A DNA stretch of 64,000 nt, from contig JBBCGS010000008.1 of NCBI GenBank assembly GCA_037200125.1, positions 372,001 to 436,000 on the forward strand. The letters run 5' to 3'. The DNA comes from JADGHX01 sp037200125. Its GTDB lineage: Bacteria > Pseudomonadota > Gammaproteobacteria > Steroidobacterales > Steroidobacteraceae. The notes under the pieces are model-generated. The model was not told where the DNA came from and did not search any database. It saw only the letters and a list, made by a program, of their open reading frames with translations. Position numbers and translations under genes: made by a program. Below, piece after piece: positions 8,763 to 18,554 of this stretch. The stretch's first letter is position 1. Each line of letters opens with the position of its first letter.

Positions 8763-9086
8763 ATGGCAACCCGTCGCAAGACGAAAATCGCAGCACGCGC
8801 GGAGGCCGTCACGCCATTCGATGCAGCCGACTATCTGAAATCTGAAAAGGCCATGGCTGCCTACCTCAAGGCCTGCTTTGAGGATGGCGATCCCGCTCTC
8901 ATTGCGGCAGCGCTCGGCGACATCGGCCGCGCGCGACTCGGGATGGGCAAGCTGTCGAAGAGCACCGGACTTTCCCGCGAAGGGCTTTATCGCTCTCTCA
9001 ACAAGAAGGGGAATCCCTCGCTCGATACGGTCACGAAAGTTGTGCGCGCGTTGGGACTGAAGATGACCCTGAGTGACGCGGCCTGA
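8763..9086 (+). CDS. HigA-like antitoxin (addiction-module antidote protein)
   Basis: The 107-aa product reads MATRRKTKIAARAEAV, then FDAADYLKSEKAMAAYL, and ends with a helix-turn-helix (about residues 63-100: GKLSKSTGLSREGLYRSLNK). It matches the antidote partner of HigB-like killer proteins, which binds the toxin and represses the operon through its HTH. The start at 8763 has GGAG upstream within 8752-8755; an in-frame ATG at 8721 would add 14 unrelated residues. It is intact although the toxin ahead of it carries a stop, a common decay order because the antitoxin must outlive the toxin. Confidence 0.82.
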   Translation: MATRRKTKIAARAEAVTPFDAADYLKSEKAMAAYLKACFEDGDPALIAAALGDIGRARLGMGKLSKSTGLSREGLYRSLNKKGNPSLDTVTKVVRALGLKMTLSDAA

Positions 9087-9355
9087 TGAGAACGCATCGC
9101 CGTCCGCCTCTCCTGAGCGCGGACGGCGATATGGCGATCCGCAGGCTGCAGAAGAAAGAAACTGCCCGCTGGCGGATCGCTGCGGATGCTGACGGCGCAG
9201 GCGCCTTCCATGCTCGCAAGAACTCTTCCGAGCCGATGTTGCCCGAGGAGGAGCAGTACCAAAGCGGCGGCCGCATCCAAAGTGGAAACATTTTGGAAAC
9301 AGCGAGCGTCCGAAAGCGGTTGGCAGCCGGCGGCACGCTCGCAAGCTCTTGAATC

Positions 9356-9445
9356 TGGCGGAGAGGGTGAGATTCGAACTCACGAGCCCCGTGAGGGGCC
9401 GCCGGTTTTCAAGACCGGTGCATTCAACCGCTCTGCCACCTCTCC
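9356..9445 (-). tRNA. tRNA-Ser (anticodon UGA)
   Basis: The minus strand folds as a class II tRNA. The acceptor GGAGAGG (9445-9439) pairs with CCTCTCC (9366-9360), followed by discriminator G and an encoded CCA (9358-9356). The anticodon stem CCGGT/ACCGG encloses loop CTTGAAA with anticodon TGA at 9411-9409. The long variable arm is GC-rich and the T loop TTCGAATC is standard. It bounds the accessory patch at 8072-9086; no duplicated 3' end (att site) was found nearby. Confidence 0.95.
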
Positions 9446-9590
9446 GACGGGGTGCGCATGATCCATGAGGGGGCCCGGCAGGGTCAACTCTGGAGCTGAA
9501 GCGGGCTGGCAACGCGCCGGCGGAGCGGGAGCACACCGCCAAGGCGCTTGGAAACGAGCGAGCGGCAGCTCCAGTGCAGCTGCCGAGTAC

Positions 9591-10004
9591 CTACGCCGCC
9601 GGCGGCGGTTGCCGTTCGATCTTCGGCAGGCTCTCATCGAAGCAGGCCCACGTGGGAGCCTGCGAAGTCCAGACCGCCGCGGCGGGCTTTGCGATCTCCG
9701 GATCGTCGAGTGTTCCCGCGCGCACGAAGATCAGATGCGGCCGGATCTCCGCCTCGCTGAACAGCGCCGTGCCGCAATTCGGGCAGAAGCGACGGTGCAT
9801 GGCGTTGCCGCTGTCGGCGACGCTGCGATAGTCCTTCATCTCGCCTTCGATCGTGATCGCGCTACTGGGGAAGCAGACGTTCACGGTGCTGTTGCCCGAA
9901 CCAAGGTACTGGCACAGACGGCACCAACAAAAACGCGTGACGATCGGCGCCGCCGTGATCCGGTAACGCACCTGCTTGCAGAGACAACCGCCGGTGACTT
10001 CCAT
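9591..10004 (-). CDS. GFA-family zinc protein (glutathione-dependent formaldehyde-activating-like)
   Basis: The 137-aa product has the GFA/CENP-V fold signature: CLC near residue 7, CWCRLC near 26, and CPNC near 92, which are the structural and catalytic zinc ligands of the family. The segment GNAMHRRFCPNCGTALF is typical. True formaldehyde-activating enzymes are only part of this family, so the substrate is not predicted. It starts 3 bp after the serS stop on the same strand and is probably cotranscribed with it. Confidence 0.85.
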   Translation of the reverse strand: MEVTGGCLCKQVRYRITAAPIVTRFCWCRLCQYLGSGNSTVNVCFPSSAITIEGEMKDYRSVADSGNAMHRRFCPNCGTALFSEAEIRPHLIFVRAGTLDDPEIAKPAAAVWTSQAPTWACFDESLPKIERQPPPAA

Positions 10005-10007
10005 GGA

Positions 10008-11288
10008 TCAAGCCTTCGTGATGTGGCTCAGCCCGCCCATGTACGGCGCGAGAGCGGCCGGCACAACGACCGAGCCATCCGACTGCTGATAGTTTTCGAC
10101 GATCGCGACAAAGGTACGTCCGACCGCAAGCGCCGAGCCGTTGAGCGTGTGAACCGGCTCCGGCTTGCCCGTCTCGGGATTGCGCCACCGCGCCTGCATG
10201 CGTCGAGCCTGATACGCCTCGAAGTTGCTGCACGAGGAAATCTCACGGAACAGCGCCTGCCCCGGCAGCCACACCTCGAGATCGTAGGTCTTGGCGGCAC
10301 CGTTGCCGATATCGCCCGCACAGAGCGCCATCACGCGATACGGCAGCTCGAGGCGCTTCAGCACCTCTTCCGCGTTCGCGGTAAGCGATTCGAGCGCGGC
10401 GTAAGAGTCCACCGGCTTCACGATGTGCACGACTTCGACCTTGTCGAACTGGTGCTGGCGAATCATGCCGCGCGTGTCTTTTCCGGCCGCGCCCGCTTCC
10501 GAGCGGAAACACGGCGTGTGCGCGACATACTTCAGCGGCAGCTGCTCCGCCGGCACGATCTGCTCCCGCACGAGATTCGTCACGGGCACTTCGGCCGTCG
10601 GAATGAGATGGAACTGCTGATCGCCTTCGATGGCGAACAGATCCTGCTTGAACTTCGGGAGCTGCCCTGTGCCGAACAGCGCGTGCGGCTGCACGAGATA
10701 CGGCACATATACTTCGGTGTAGCCGTGCTCGCGCGTGTGCAGGTCGAGCATGAACTGGCCGAGCGCGCGGTGCAGGCGCGCAAGGCCCGAGCGCATCACG
10801 ACGAAGCGCGCGCCCGAGATGCGGCTCGCCGCTTCGAAGTCGAGGCCGCCGAGCGCTTCGCCGAGCACGACGTGATCCTTCGGCTCGAAGTCGAACGTGC
10901 GGGGCGTGCCCCAGCGGCGCACTTCCACGTTGCCGGTTTCGTCGCGGCCTTCGGGTACGGACTCGTGCAACAGGTTCGGCAGCCGCGCGACGAGCTCGTC
11001 GAGCTCGGCCTGAAGGTCCGCGAGTTGCTTGTCGACAGCGGCGAGGTTGCGCGTGAGCTCATCGCCCTTCGCGATGAGGGGCGCGATGTCTTCGCCGCGA
11101 CCCTTCGCCATGCCAACCGCTTTCGCATGCGAGTTGCGCTCGGAGCGCAGCTGGTCGTTCTGCACCTGGGCGATCTTGCGGCGTTCGTCGAGCTTGCGGA
11201 GCGCGTCGACATCGAGCGCGAAGCCGCGCCGCGCGAGGTTCTTTGCGACGGTGTCGGGGTCGGAACGGAGGAGCTTTGCGTCAATCAC
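10008..11288 (-). CDS. serS: Seryl-tRNA synthetase
   Basis: The 426-aa cytoplasmic class II synthetase charges tRNA-Ser (and tRNA-Sec where present). Residues about 1-110 form the long coiled-coil arm that reads the tRNA variable arm (MIDAKLLRSDPDTVAKNL, then a Lys/Glu-rich heptad region). Motif 2 is FRSEAGAAGKDTRGMIRQHQ and motif 3 is NGSALAVGRTFVAIVENYQ. The length is close to the E. coli enzyme (430). It follows rarA by 21 bp. A tRNA-Ser gene lies about 0.6 kb downstream. Confidence 0.97.
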   Translation of the reverse strand: MIDAKLLRSDPDTVAKNLARRGFALDVDALRKLDERRKIAQVQNDQLRSERNSHAKAVGMAKGRGEDIAPLIAKGDELTRNLAAVDKQLADLQAELDELVARLPNLLHESVPEGRDETGNVEVRRWGTPRTFDFEPKDHVVLGEALGGLDFEAASRISGARFVVMRSGLARLHRALGQFMLDLHTREHGYTEVYVPYLVQPHALFGTGQLPKFKQDLFAIEGDQQFHLIPTAEVPVTNLVREQIVPAEQLPLKYVAHTPCFRSEAGAAGKDTRGMIRQHQFDKVEVVHIVKPVDSYAALESLTANAEEVLKRLELPYRVMALCAGDIGNGAAKTYDLEVWLPGQALFREISSCSNFEAYQARRMQARWRNPETGKPEPVHTLNGSALAVGRTFVAIVENYQQSDGSVVVPAALAPYMGGLSHITKA

Positions 11289-11309
11289 GATAATTCGCCA
11301 AAAAAGTAG

Positions 11310-12740
11310 TTACTTCGAATCGCCTTGATCGGTGGTTCCGCCGACGGAAGCGGCTGCGCCACCCTGCGCGCCCCGGGCCGGCGGGGAAGACGCCGCTGCA
11401 CGCGCGGCGGAAGCGTCCGGCGCGACTGCGGCGCCAGCCCCGGCGCGCAATCGCGCCAGCGCTTCTCCAATCTTGATCTCGAGACCCCGGGAAACCGGGC
11501 GATAGTATCGCCGATCCGGCATCTCGTCGGGCAGATAGCGCTCGCCGGGCACATAGGCACCAGGCTCGTCGTGCGCATAGCGGTAGCCCGACCCGTGACC
11601 GAGCTCCTTCATGAGCTTCGTCGGGGCATTCCGGAAGCGCGCCGGCACATCGAGCGTGCCGAACCGCTCCACGTCCGCCTTGGCCTCGCCCATGGCGACG
11701 TAGACCGCATTGCTCTTGGGCGCCACGGCCAGGAACACGACCGCATTGGCGATCGCCAGTTCCCCTTCGGGGCTGCCCAGCCGGTCGTAGGCTTCCCAGG
11801 CATTGAGAGTGATCTCGAAGGCGCGCGGATCGGCCAACCCCACATCTTCGATCGCCATGCGCACCACCCGGCGCGCGATGTAGAGCGGATCGCATCCGCC
11901 ATCGAGCATGCGGCAAAACCAGTAGAGCGCCCCATCCGGATCCGTTCCACGCACGGCTTTGTGAAGCGCGGAGATCTGGTCGTAGAACTGATCGCCGCCC
12001 TTGTCGAAGCGACGCCGCGTGCCGCTCGCCACTTCCTCCGCGATGCGCATGTCGATGGTGCGCGTGCCGCTCTCCACCAGGCTGGACGCAAGCTCCAGCA
12101 TGTTCAGCGCGCGCCGGCCATCGCCGTCGGCGGCGCGCGAGATGAGATCGATCGCGTCCGGCTCGATCCGCAGCCGTTCCTTGCCGAGGCCGCGCTCTTC
12201 ATCGGCGAGCGCACGCTTCAGCAGATCCGCGATGTCTTCGGGCAGTAACGAGCGCAGCACATACACGCGCGCTCGCGAGAGCAACGCGCTGACGACTTCG
12301 AACGACGGGTTCTCCGTGGTCGCCCCAATGAAAAGCAGCGTTCCATCTTCGAGATACGGCAGGAAAGTATCCTGCTGCGACTTGTTGAAGCGATGGACCT
12401 CGTCGAGGAACAGCACGGTGCCTCGGCCATTCACCGCTCGCGCTTCCTTCGCCTGCTCGACCGCCGCGCGAATGTCCTTCACGCCCGCCATGACCGCCGA
12501 GAGTGCGAGGAATTGCGCGCCGGACTTCTCCGCCACCATGCGCGCGAGCGTCGTTTTACCGGTGCCCGGCGGGCCCCAGAGAATCATCGAATGCAGCAGC
12601 CCCGCTTCGATGGCCATGCGCAGAGGCTTGCCCACAGCGAGCAGATGCTTCTGCCCCACGAACTCGTCGAGCGAACGCGGGCGCATCCGGTCGGCGAGCG
12701 GCCTCACTACTTCCGCACTCGCAGGAGCTTTTCCACCCAC
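11310..12740 (-). CDS. rarA: Replication-associated recombination ATPase RarA (MgsA)
   Basis: The 476-aa product is an AAA+ clamp-loader-like ATPase that acts at stalled forks with SSB. Walker A is GPPGTGKT at residues 56-63, Walker B FLDEVHRF at about 111-118, and sensor 1 GATTENPSFEV. The middle and C-terminal tetramerisation region is intact (HGSGYRYAHDEPGAY). The last 40 residues or so are an Ala/Gly-rich tail longer than in E. coli (447 aa). The start overlaps the VanZ-like gene by 34 bp; a later ATG at 12686 (MRPRSLDEF) would drop a segment that RarA proteins keep, so the long form is preferred. Confidence 0.95.
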   Translation of the reverse strand: MGGKAPASAEVVRPLADRMRPRSLDEFVGQKHLLAVGKPLRMAIEAGLLHSMILWGPPGTGKTTLARMVAEKSGAQFLALSAVMAGVKDIRAAVEQAKEARAVNGRGTVLFLDEVHRFNKSQQDTFLPYLEDGTLLFIGATTENPSFEVVSALLSRARVYVLRSLLPEDIADLLKRALADEERGLGKERLRIEPDAIDLISRAADGDGRRALNMLELASSLVESGTRTIDMRIAEEVASGTRRRFDKGGDQFYDQISALHKAVRGTDPDGALYWFCRMLDGGCDPLYIARRVVRMAIEDVGLADPRAFEITLNAWEAYDRLGSPEGELAIANAVVFLAVAPKSNAVYVAMGEAKADVERFGTLDVPARFRNAPTKLMKELGHGSGYRYAHDEPGAYVPGERYLPDEMPDRRYYRPVSRGLEIKIGEALARLRAGAGAAVAPDASAARAAASSPPARGAQGGAAASVGGTTDQGDSK

Positions 12741-13126
12741 ACCATCCAGTTGCCGAGGCCAAGCGCGGCGACACCAAGACCCGTCGTGATGCCGAGAGAG
12801 TTCGCGAGGAAATCGAACCAGTCGGCGGTGCGTCCCTCGTGCATCAACCCTTGCGCAATCTCGAGAGCGCCGCCGAACGCGATGAGCAACGAACCCACGA
12901 CGAGATAGCGGTTACGACGCGCCACACCCGCGAACCACAACGCGAGAATGCAGTAGCCGCTGAAGTGCATGGCCTTGTCGTTCGGCAGAATCTCCGCGAC
13001 CTTCCAGACCTGCCGCTGCAGGCTCTCGTTGATCGTCGCGGCGAGCAACGCCCAGCCCATGAGCCACCACAACCACCACAGACGCAGCTTGCGCGGCTGC
13101 GCGACCTCGGCCGCCGCGGTACTCAC
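12707..13126 (-). CDS. VanZ-like small membrane protein
   Basis: The 139-aa product has about four membrane helices and the VanZ-family pattern NDKAMHFSGYCILALWF followed by GALEIAQGL and a DWFDFLANSLGI segment. VanZ relatives are linked to envelope stress or teicoplanin tolerance in some bacteria, but the biochemical role here is unknown. The GTG start at 13126 overlaps the lolA stop (GTGA), so translation is probably coupled to lolA. The 3' end overlaps rarA. Confidence 0.8.
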   Translation of the reverse strand: MSTAAAEVAQPRKLRLWWLWWLMGWALLAATINESLQRQVWKVAEILPNDKAMHFSGYCILALWFAGVARRNRYLVVGSLLIAFGGALEIAQGLMHEGRTADWFDFLANSLGITTGLGVAALGLGNWMVWVEKLLRVRK

Positions 13127-13785
13127 TTCGCGGGCGTCCCGATGACGTCGGTGCCCTTCGGCGGCGTGAAGCTCACTTCCTGTGGATCGACCTTCGCGTT
13201 GCGCTCCACGCTCGCAAGCTCGATGGTGGCCGTCTGGCCGAGGCGGTCGTCGATGATCATCTTCCGAAGGTCCCCTTTGCTGAAGCCGAACAACGCCCGG
13301 CGGAAATCCGCCTCGGGCTTGCGTGGCTCCACCAGTACCCAGTCGAGGCCCTCCCGGGAACCCGCCCCGGCAAGCGTGAAGTTGTCACGCAGGTTGGCCG
13401 CGCCGGACAGCAGCATCGCAGGTGTAGATGAAAGCGCGGCGTCGGCCGGTTTCACCGTGACCTGATCGAGGTCCTTGTCGAGAAACCATACATTCGTGCC
13501 GTCCGCGACGAGCAGTTGACCGCCCGAACCTGACTTGGCGCTGACTTCCCAGCGGAACTTGCCAGGCCGCTGCACCACCAGCGTGCCGGACGTGGTGTCG
13601 ATGTTCTTGCCCCTCGCGTCCTTCACGCTTTGCGTGAACTGCGCGCGCAGCGTCTGCAGCCCGTCGAAATACTTGTCGAGGGGCGTGGCGGTGTCCGCCG
13701 CCCGTGCGACAGCCACGATGGCGAGCACCGCGAAAATCAGGGCGAGCGCGCGCAGGAGGGCGCGAATCGGGGGTGAGCTCAGCAT
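13123..13785 (-). CDS. lolA: Outer-membrane lipoprotein carrier protein LolA
   Basis: The 220-aa periplasmic chaperone takes lipoproteins from the LolCDE transporter to LolB. A signal peptide covers about residues 1-30 (LLRALALIFAVLAIVAVARA, then ADTATP). The mature part has the typical LRAQFTQSV, PGKFRWEV and DGTNVWFLDKDLDQVTV strands. The start at 13785 is chosen because it begins the signal peptide; a longer frame to 13854 overlaps ftsK. It lies 4 bp after the end of ftsK. Its partners lolC/E/D are at 54-57 kb in this window. Confidence 0.93.
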   Translation of the reverse strand: MLSSPPIRALLRALALIFAVLAIVAVARAADTATPLDKYFDGLQTLRAQFTQSVKDARGKNIDTTSGTLVVQRPGKFRWEVSAKSGSGGQLLVADGTNVWFLDKDLDQVTVKPADAALSSTPAMLLSGAANLRDNFTLAGAGSREGLDWVLVEPRKPEADFRRALFGFSKGDLRKMIIDDRLGQTATIELASVERNAKVDPQEVSFTPPKGTDVIGTPAK

Positions 13786-13789
13786 GGTC

Positions 13790-16135
13790 TCAGCCCCCCT
13801 GCGGCGCAGGCGCCAGCACTTCGCGCGCGCCGTTCGATTGCAACGGGCCCACAACGCCGGACGCTTCCATCTGTTCCAGCAGGCGCGCGGCGCGGTTGTA
13901 GCCGATCTTGAGACGGCGTTGCACGTAGGAGATGGAAGGCTTGCGCTCCTGGGTCACGATCTTCACGGCCTCGTCGTACAGCGCATCCTGCTCTTCGCCA
14001 CCCGACACACCACCGACCGCTTCGTCCGCCGTCGTCCGAGGAGATGCCGGGGATCGCCGTCCTCGGTCCGTTCAGCACGTCTTCGATGTAGTTCGGCGGC
14101 AGATCCGTCTTGAGCGCGTTCACCACGCGATGCACTTCCTGGTCCGAAACAAAAGCGCCATGACAACGGGTCGGGATCGACGTGCCGCCCGGCAGATACA
14201 GGCATGTCGCCGTGGCCGAGCAGCGTTTCCGCGCCCATCTGGTCGAGAATCGTGCGCGAGTCCACTCGCGATGAAACCTGGAATGCGATACGCGTCCGGA
14301 ATGTTCGCCTTGATGAGACCGGTGATGACGTCAACCGACGGCCTCTGCGTCGCCAGCACCAGATGGATACCCGACGCGCGCGCCTTCTGCGCGAGCCGCG
14401 CGATGAGCTCTTCCACCTTCTTGCCCACGACCATCATGAGATCCGCGAGCTCGTCGATGATCACGACGATGAACGGCAGCGGCACGAGCTCCGGAATGGT
14501 GGACTGGTCGAAGGTCGGATCCATCGACGCCGCTTCCATCATCACCGGGTCCTTGATCGGCTTCTTCGCGTCGTTCGCGTCGCGCACCTTCTTGTTGAAG
14601 CCGGCGATGTTGCGCACGCCGAGCGCGGCCATGAGCTTGTAGCGGCGGTCCATCTCCACTACGCACCAGCGCAACGCGTTGGCCGCCTGCTTCATGTCGG
14701 TGACAACCGGCCGCGAGCAGGTGCGGAATACCCTCGTATACGGAGAGCTCCAGCATCTTCGGGTCGATCATGATCATGCGCACGTGCTCCGCCGTGCTCT
14801 TGTAGTGCAGCGACAGCACCATGGCATTGATGGCGACCGATTTACCGAGCCGGTCGTGCCGGCGATCAGCACGTGGCGGCATCTTCGCGAGATCCGCGAC
14901 GGCGGGCTGCCCGCCGATGTCCTTGCCCAGCACGAGCGCGAGCGGTGAGCTGATGTCGTCGTATGCCTTGGAACGCACGATTTCGCCGAGCGTGACGATC
15001 TCGCGCTTTTCGTTCGCGATCTCGAGGCCCATCACGTTCTTGCCGGGAATCACCTCGACCACGCAGCACGCTGAGCACCGACAGCGCCCGCGCCAGGTCT
15101 TTCGCGAGGGTCGTGATCGCACTGGCCTTGACGCCCGGCGCGGGCCGTAACTCGAAGCGGGTGACGACCGGACCCGCTGCACGGCCACCACTTCGACTTC
15201 GATGCCGAAGTCCTTCAGCTTCACTTCCACCAGGCGCGAGAGCGCTTCGAGCGCGTCGGCCGAATAGGCCGGCTCGCGCTTGGGCGGATCGTCCAGCAGA
15301 TTGAGCGGCGGCAACTCACCCGCCTTCACCGGCTCGATACAGCTGCACCTGCCGCTCTTTCTCGACCCGCTCGCTCTTCTCGACCACCGGCTTGGGCGGC
15401 TCGATGCGCGGCGGCGCACCGAGTCCGCGGATTTCTTCTGCTCGGCCTTCACGACTTCGGCGCGTGCCTGCTTGCGCTCGCGCCCTTCGGCGACCGTCGC
15501 TGCTTGGTGGCAAGCTTCGCGCGGAGATGACCCCACGACCTGCCAGAACGCCGCGCCGACACGGTCGATGATGGTCAGCCACGAGACGCCGAACGCGAGC
15601 GACACGCCCGCCATCCAGACCGCCAGGAGCAGGAGCGTGGCGCCCAGGAAAGTGCAGCCCGATCGCGAGAATCCTTCCCCGCGAGGCCGCCGACCACACC
15701 GCCGGCCGTCTGGCGCAGCACCCCCGGCGACCAGTGCAGCGTCGTGAGGCCACAGCTCGCGATCATGACCATCGCAAAGCCAGCAGCTTTGACCGCCGTA
15801 TTGGCGCGGGTGGAGCGCTCTTCGTTCTTGCGGTTGTGGAAGATGTTCCAGCCCCAGGCGCCGAGGATCACCCGGCAGCAGGAACGCAGGCTTCCCGAAC
15901 AGGAAGAACAGGATGTCGCGAGACGCGCCCCCGACCGGTCCAATACTGTTGTGGACGTCTACCGAACCGCTGCTATAGGAAAACGCGGGGTCGTCCGGGC
16001 TGTAAGTGGCGAGCCGCCACGAGCACGACGAGCGGCCAAGACGGCGACCGCGATGGCCGCGCTCTCGCGCAGGCCACGGGCCACGGCGGCGGTGAATTTG
16101 GTGCCATTGCGGACATCAGCAGCGTTCTGGGCCAA
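13790..16135 (-). pseudogene. ftsK: Cell-division DNA translocase FtsK, frame broken at many points
   Basis: Pieces of one FtsK are readable in order across all three minus frames. They include the N-terminal membrane part (KPAFLLP then GAWGWNIFHNRKNEE), the linker, the motor (VVEVIPGKNVMGLEI, then GKSVAINAMVLSLHYKS, then IVVIIDELADLMMVVGKKVE) and the gamma DNA-reading domain (SISYVQRRLKIGYNRAARLLEQ). At least ten single-base frame breaks separate them. Several lie at short homopolymers. For example the Walker A would read GTTGSGKS if one C is added at 14845-14846, and an extra base near 14875-14879 compensates 30 nt away. FtsK is normally essential, so sequence error is more likely than real decay. 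The start is unclear; a TTG at 16135 begins the readable part. Confidence 0.85.
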
Positions 16136-16302
16136 TGAGTTCGGATCCCCCGGTATATGTACAGCGCCGCGAAATTATAGAGGGTCGGACCCTCGAGCGG
16201 TTTGCGAGCGGCTTAAAACGCCGCCATAGTTGCTACCATTGCGCGCCTCTAGCGGGCCCCTGCGGCCCACACCCTTTAATGAGATCAATCAGATAGGCTC
16301 CA

Positions 16303-17268
16303 ATGAAGGCACCCAGGCACAGCCGCCTCATCATTCTGGGCTCCGGCCGGCAGGCTACAGCGCAGCGGTATACGCCGCGCGGGCAACCGCAATCCGCAGC
16401 TCATCACCGGCGTCGAACAGGGCGGCCAGCTCATGACGACGACCGATGTCGACAACTGGCCGGGCGACGTGCACGGCCTGCAGGGCCCGGCCTCATGGAT
16501 CGCATGCGCGAGCATGCGGAACGCTTCAACACGCAGATCGTCAACGACCATATCCATAAGGTCGATTTCAGCAAGCGCCCCCTGGAGCTGCCATGGCGAC
16601 TCGGGCGTCTACACCTGCGATGCGCTGATCGTCGCGACTGGCGCCGCGCCAAGTACCTCGGGCTGCCGTCTGAAGACGCATTTCGGGGCAAAGGCGTGTC
16701 GGCATGTGCGACCTGCGACGGGTTCTTCTTCCGCAATCAACACGTGGCCGTCGTTGGCGGCGGGAACACGGCGGTGGAAGAAGCGCTCTATCTCCTCGAA
16801 CATCGCCGCGCATGTCACGCTCGGTCCTTCGCCGTGACAAGCTGCGCGCCGAGAAGATGCTGCAGGATCGGCTGTTCGAACGCGTGCATGCGGGCAAAAT
16901 GAAGGTGATCTGGAACCACACGGTCGACGAAGTGCTGGGAGACGACGGCGGTGTCGCCAGCGTGCGGCTGAGGGACCTGATCGACGGCAAAAAGCATGAC
17001 GTCACGGTTACCGGCCTCTTCATCGCCATCGGGCACACGCCGAACACCGCATCTTCAAGGGCCAGTTGTCGATGAGCGACACCGGCTACCTGAAGGTGAA
17101 GAGCGGCACCGAAGGCGATGCGACCGCGGCGGCAGCGTTCCCGGCGTGTTCGCTGCCGGCGACGTGGCGGATCACGTGTATCGCCAGGCCATCACCTCAG
17201 CCGGTTCGGGTTGCATGGCTGCGCTGGATGCCGATAAGTATCTGGAGCGGTTGGACGCTGGGGCCTAG
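16303..17268 (+). pseudogene. trxB: Thioredoxin reductase TrxB, frame broken at several points
   Basis: The about 320-residue NADPH-thioredoxin reductase is readable across frames: MKAPRHSRLIILGSG, then PAGYSAAVYAARA after adding one C near 16347. Next come LMTTTDVDNWPGDVHGL and the redox CxxC in VSACATCDGFFF. The NADPH site is HVAVVGGGNTAVEEALYL, and the C-terminal FAD motif is GVFAAGDVADHVYRQAITSAGSGC. Five or more indels break the frame, again at short runs. Every motif is present in the right order and spacing, so a working gene with sequence error is the likely reading. It is divergent from ftsK, as in Pseudomonas, and has a terminator at 17347. Confidence 0.87.
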
Positions 17269-17346
17269 CTACGCGAACGCGCGGGCTGCAAAAGTCGCGC
17301 CTTTTGCGCGGGGCGCGCAGCCGCCGGCAACGAAGCTGACGTTCCG

Positions 17347-17372
17347 AAAAAAGCGCCGTAGGCGACTTTTTT
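17347..17372 (+). terminator. Rho-independent terminator after trxB
   Basis: A hairpin AAAAAAG-CGCC-GTA-GGCG-A-CTTTTTT lies 79 bp past the trxB stop. It has a GC core, one bulged A, and A/T runs on both sides, so it could act in either direction. It separates trxB from the following gene. Confidence 0.75.
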
Positions 17373-17409
17373 CCAATAGACGAGGGAGCTGAGAAGTTTT
17401 TCAGGCTGA

Positions 17410-18554
17410 ATGCGCAGCGCGGTTCATAAGAGCATCGATGATGTCGACGCGCTTCAGTGGAATACGCTGAGCGGTACGAGCTCGCCCTTCCTTCGGCATG
17501 AGTTTCTCGCGGCGCTGGAACACACGGGCTGTGTCGGTCGACGCACGGGCTGGACGCCCACGTACATCACGCTCTCGGACGCCAAAGGCATCGCCGCTGC
17601 GGCGCCGGTATTCGCGAAAAACGCATTCTCGCGGCGAGTTCGTGTTCGACTGGGGCTGGGCCGACGCGTATCACCGTGTCGGGCTCGACTACTACCCCAA
17701 GCTCTCCGTCGCGGTCCCGTTCACGCCCGCCACGGGCCCTCGCCTGCTGGTCCGGCCTGACATCCAACGAACGCAAGGCAGCGGCCGAACTGCTGTCGGT
17801 CATCGAAACACGTCGCCAGCGAGAACTCGCTGTCCTCCCGCCCACGCGCTCTTCGTAAACGAGCCCGACCGCGACACCCTGTGAGGCCGGCAGGCTGGCT
17901 CCTGCGGAAGGACTGCCAGTTCCACTGGACGAATCGCGGGTACGCGAGCTTCGACGCCTTTCTGGAGACTTTCACCGCCGAGAAGCGCAAGAAGGCCAAA
18001 CGCGAGCGGCGACGCGTGGCGGAAGCCGGCGTCACGTTCGACACACGACTCGGCGGGGAAATGGATGCGCGCCTTCTCGATCGCGTCTATGCCTTCCATC
18101 GCGACACGTTCCGCCGTCACGGCCATGAGCCCTATCTCACGCGGGAGTTCTTCGCCGAAATTTCACGCACGTTGCCGAGCGCACTGATGGTGAAGGTGGC
18201 GAACCTGTCAGGCAGCCCGATCGCCTGCGCCATTTCTTCCAGAGCCCCGACACGCTTTACGGCCGCTACTGGGGCGCGGGGGCGGATCAGCACAGCCTGC
18301 ACTTCGAGACGTGCTATCACCAAGGTGTGGATTACTGCATCGAGCACGGACTCAAGCGTTTCGAGCCCGGCACTCAGGGCGAGCACAAGGTGGCGCGCGG
18401 CTTCGAGCCGACGATCACCTGGTCGGCGCACTTCATAACGGACCGGCGCTTCCGCGCGGCCATCGAGGAGTACCTCGCCCGCGAGGGCTCATCCATCGAC
18501 GCGTACGCGGAAGAAATCCGCGAGCACGTCCCTTTCCGGGATCCGGCCGCGTGA
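17410..18554 (+). pseudogene. GNAT-like acyltransferase of the former DUF482 (FemAB-related) family, frame broken
   Basis: About 380 residues are readable across three frames. They start MRSAVHKSIDDVDALQWN and SSPFLRHEFLAALE, then FVFDWGWADAYHRVGLDYYPKL. Next come CQFHWTNRGYASFDAFLETF and the basic stretch KRKKAKRERRRV. The end reads DTLYGRYWGA, then CIEHGLKRFEPGTQGEHKV. This matches the GNAT-fold family once described as peptidoglycan biosynthesis/recognition proteins; the substrate is not known. At least three indels break it, in the same stretch that hits trxB and ftsK, so it is probably intact in the organism. Its stop overlaps the GTG of aat. Confidence 0.8.

Noticed and set aside
9086..9352. 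88-codon frame between the antitoxin gene and tRNA-Ser
   Set aside because: No recognisable domain; composition is irregular and the frame ends against the tRNA. Left as non-coding.
9465..11309. 614-codon plus-strand frame over the GFA and serS genes
   Set aside because: Runs across two real minus-strand genes and lacks any domain; composition is that of reversed serS.
13790..16135. Real pseudogenisation of ftsK
   Set aside because: Every domain is readable at the correct spacing and compensating indels lie close together; neighbouring trxB is hit in the same way. Sequence error fits better.
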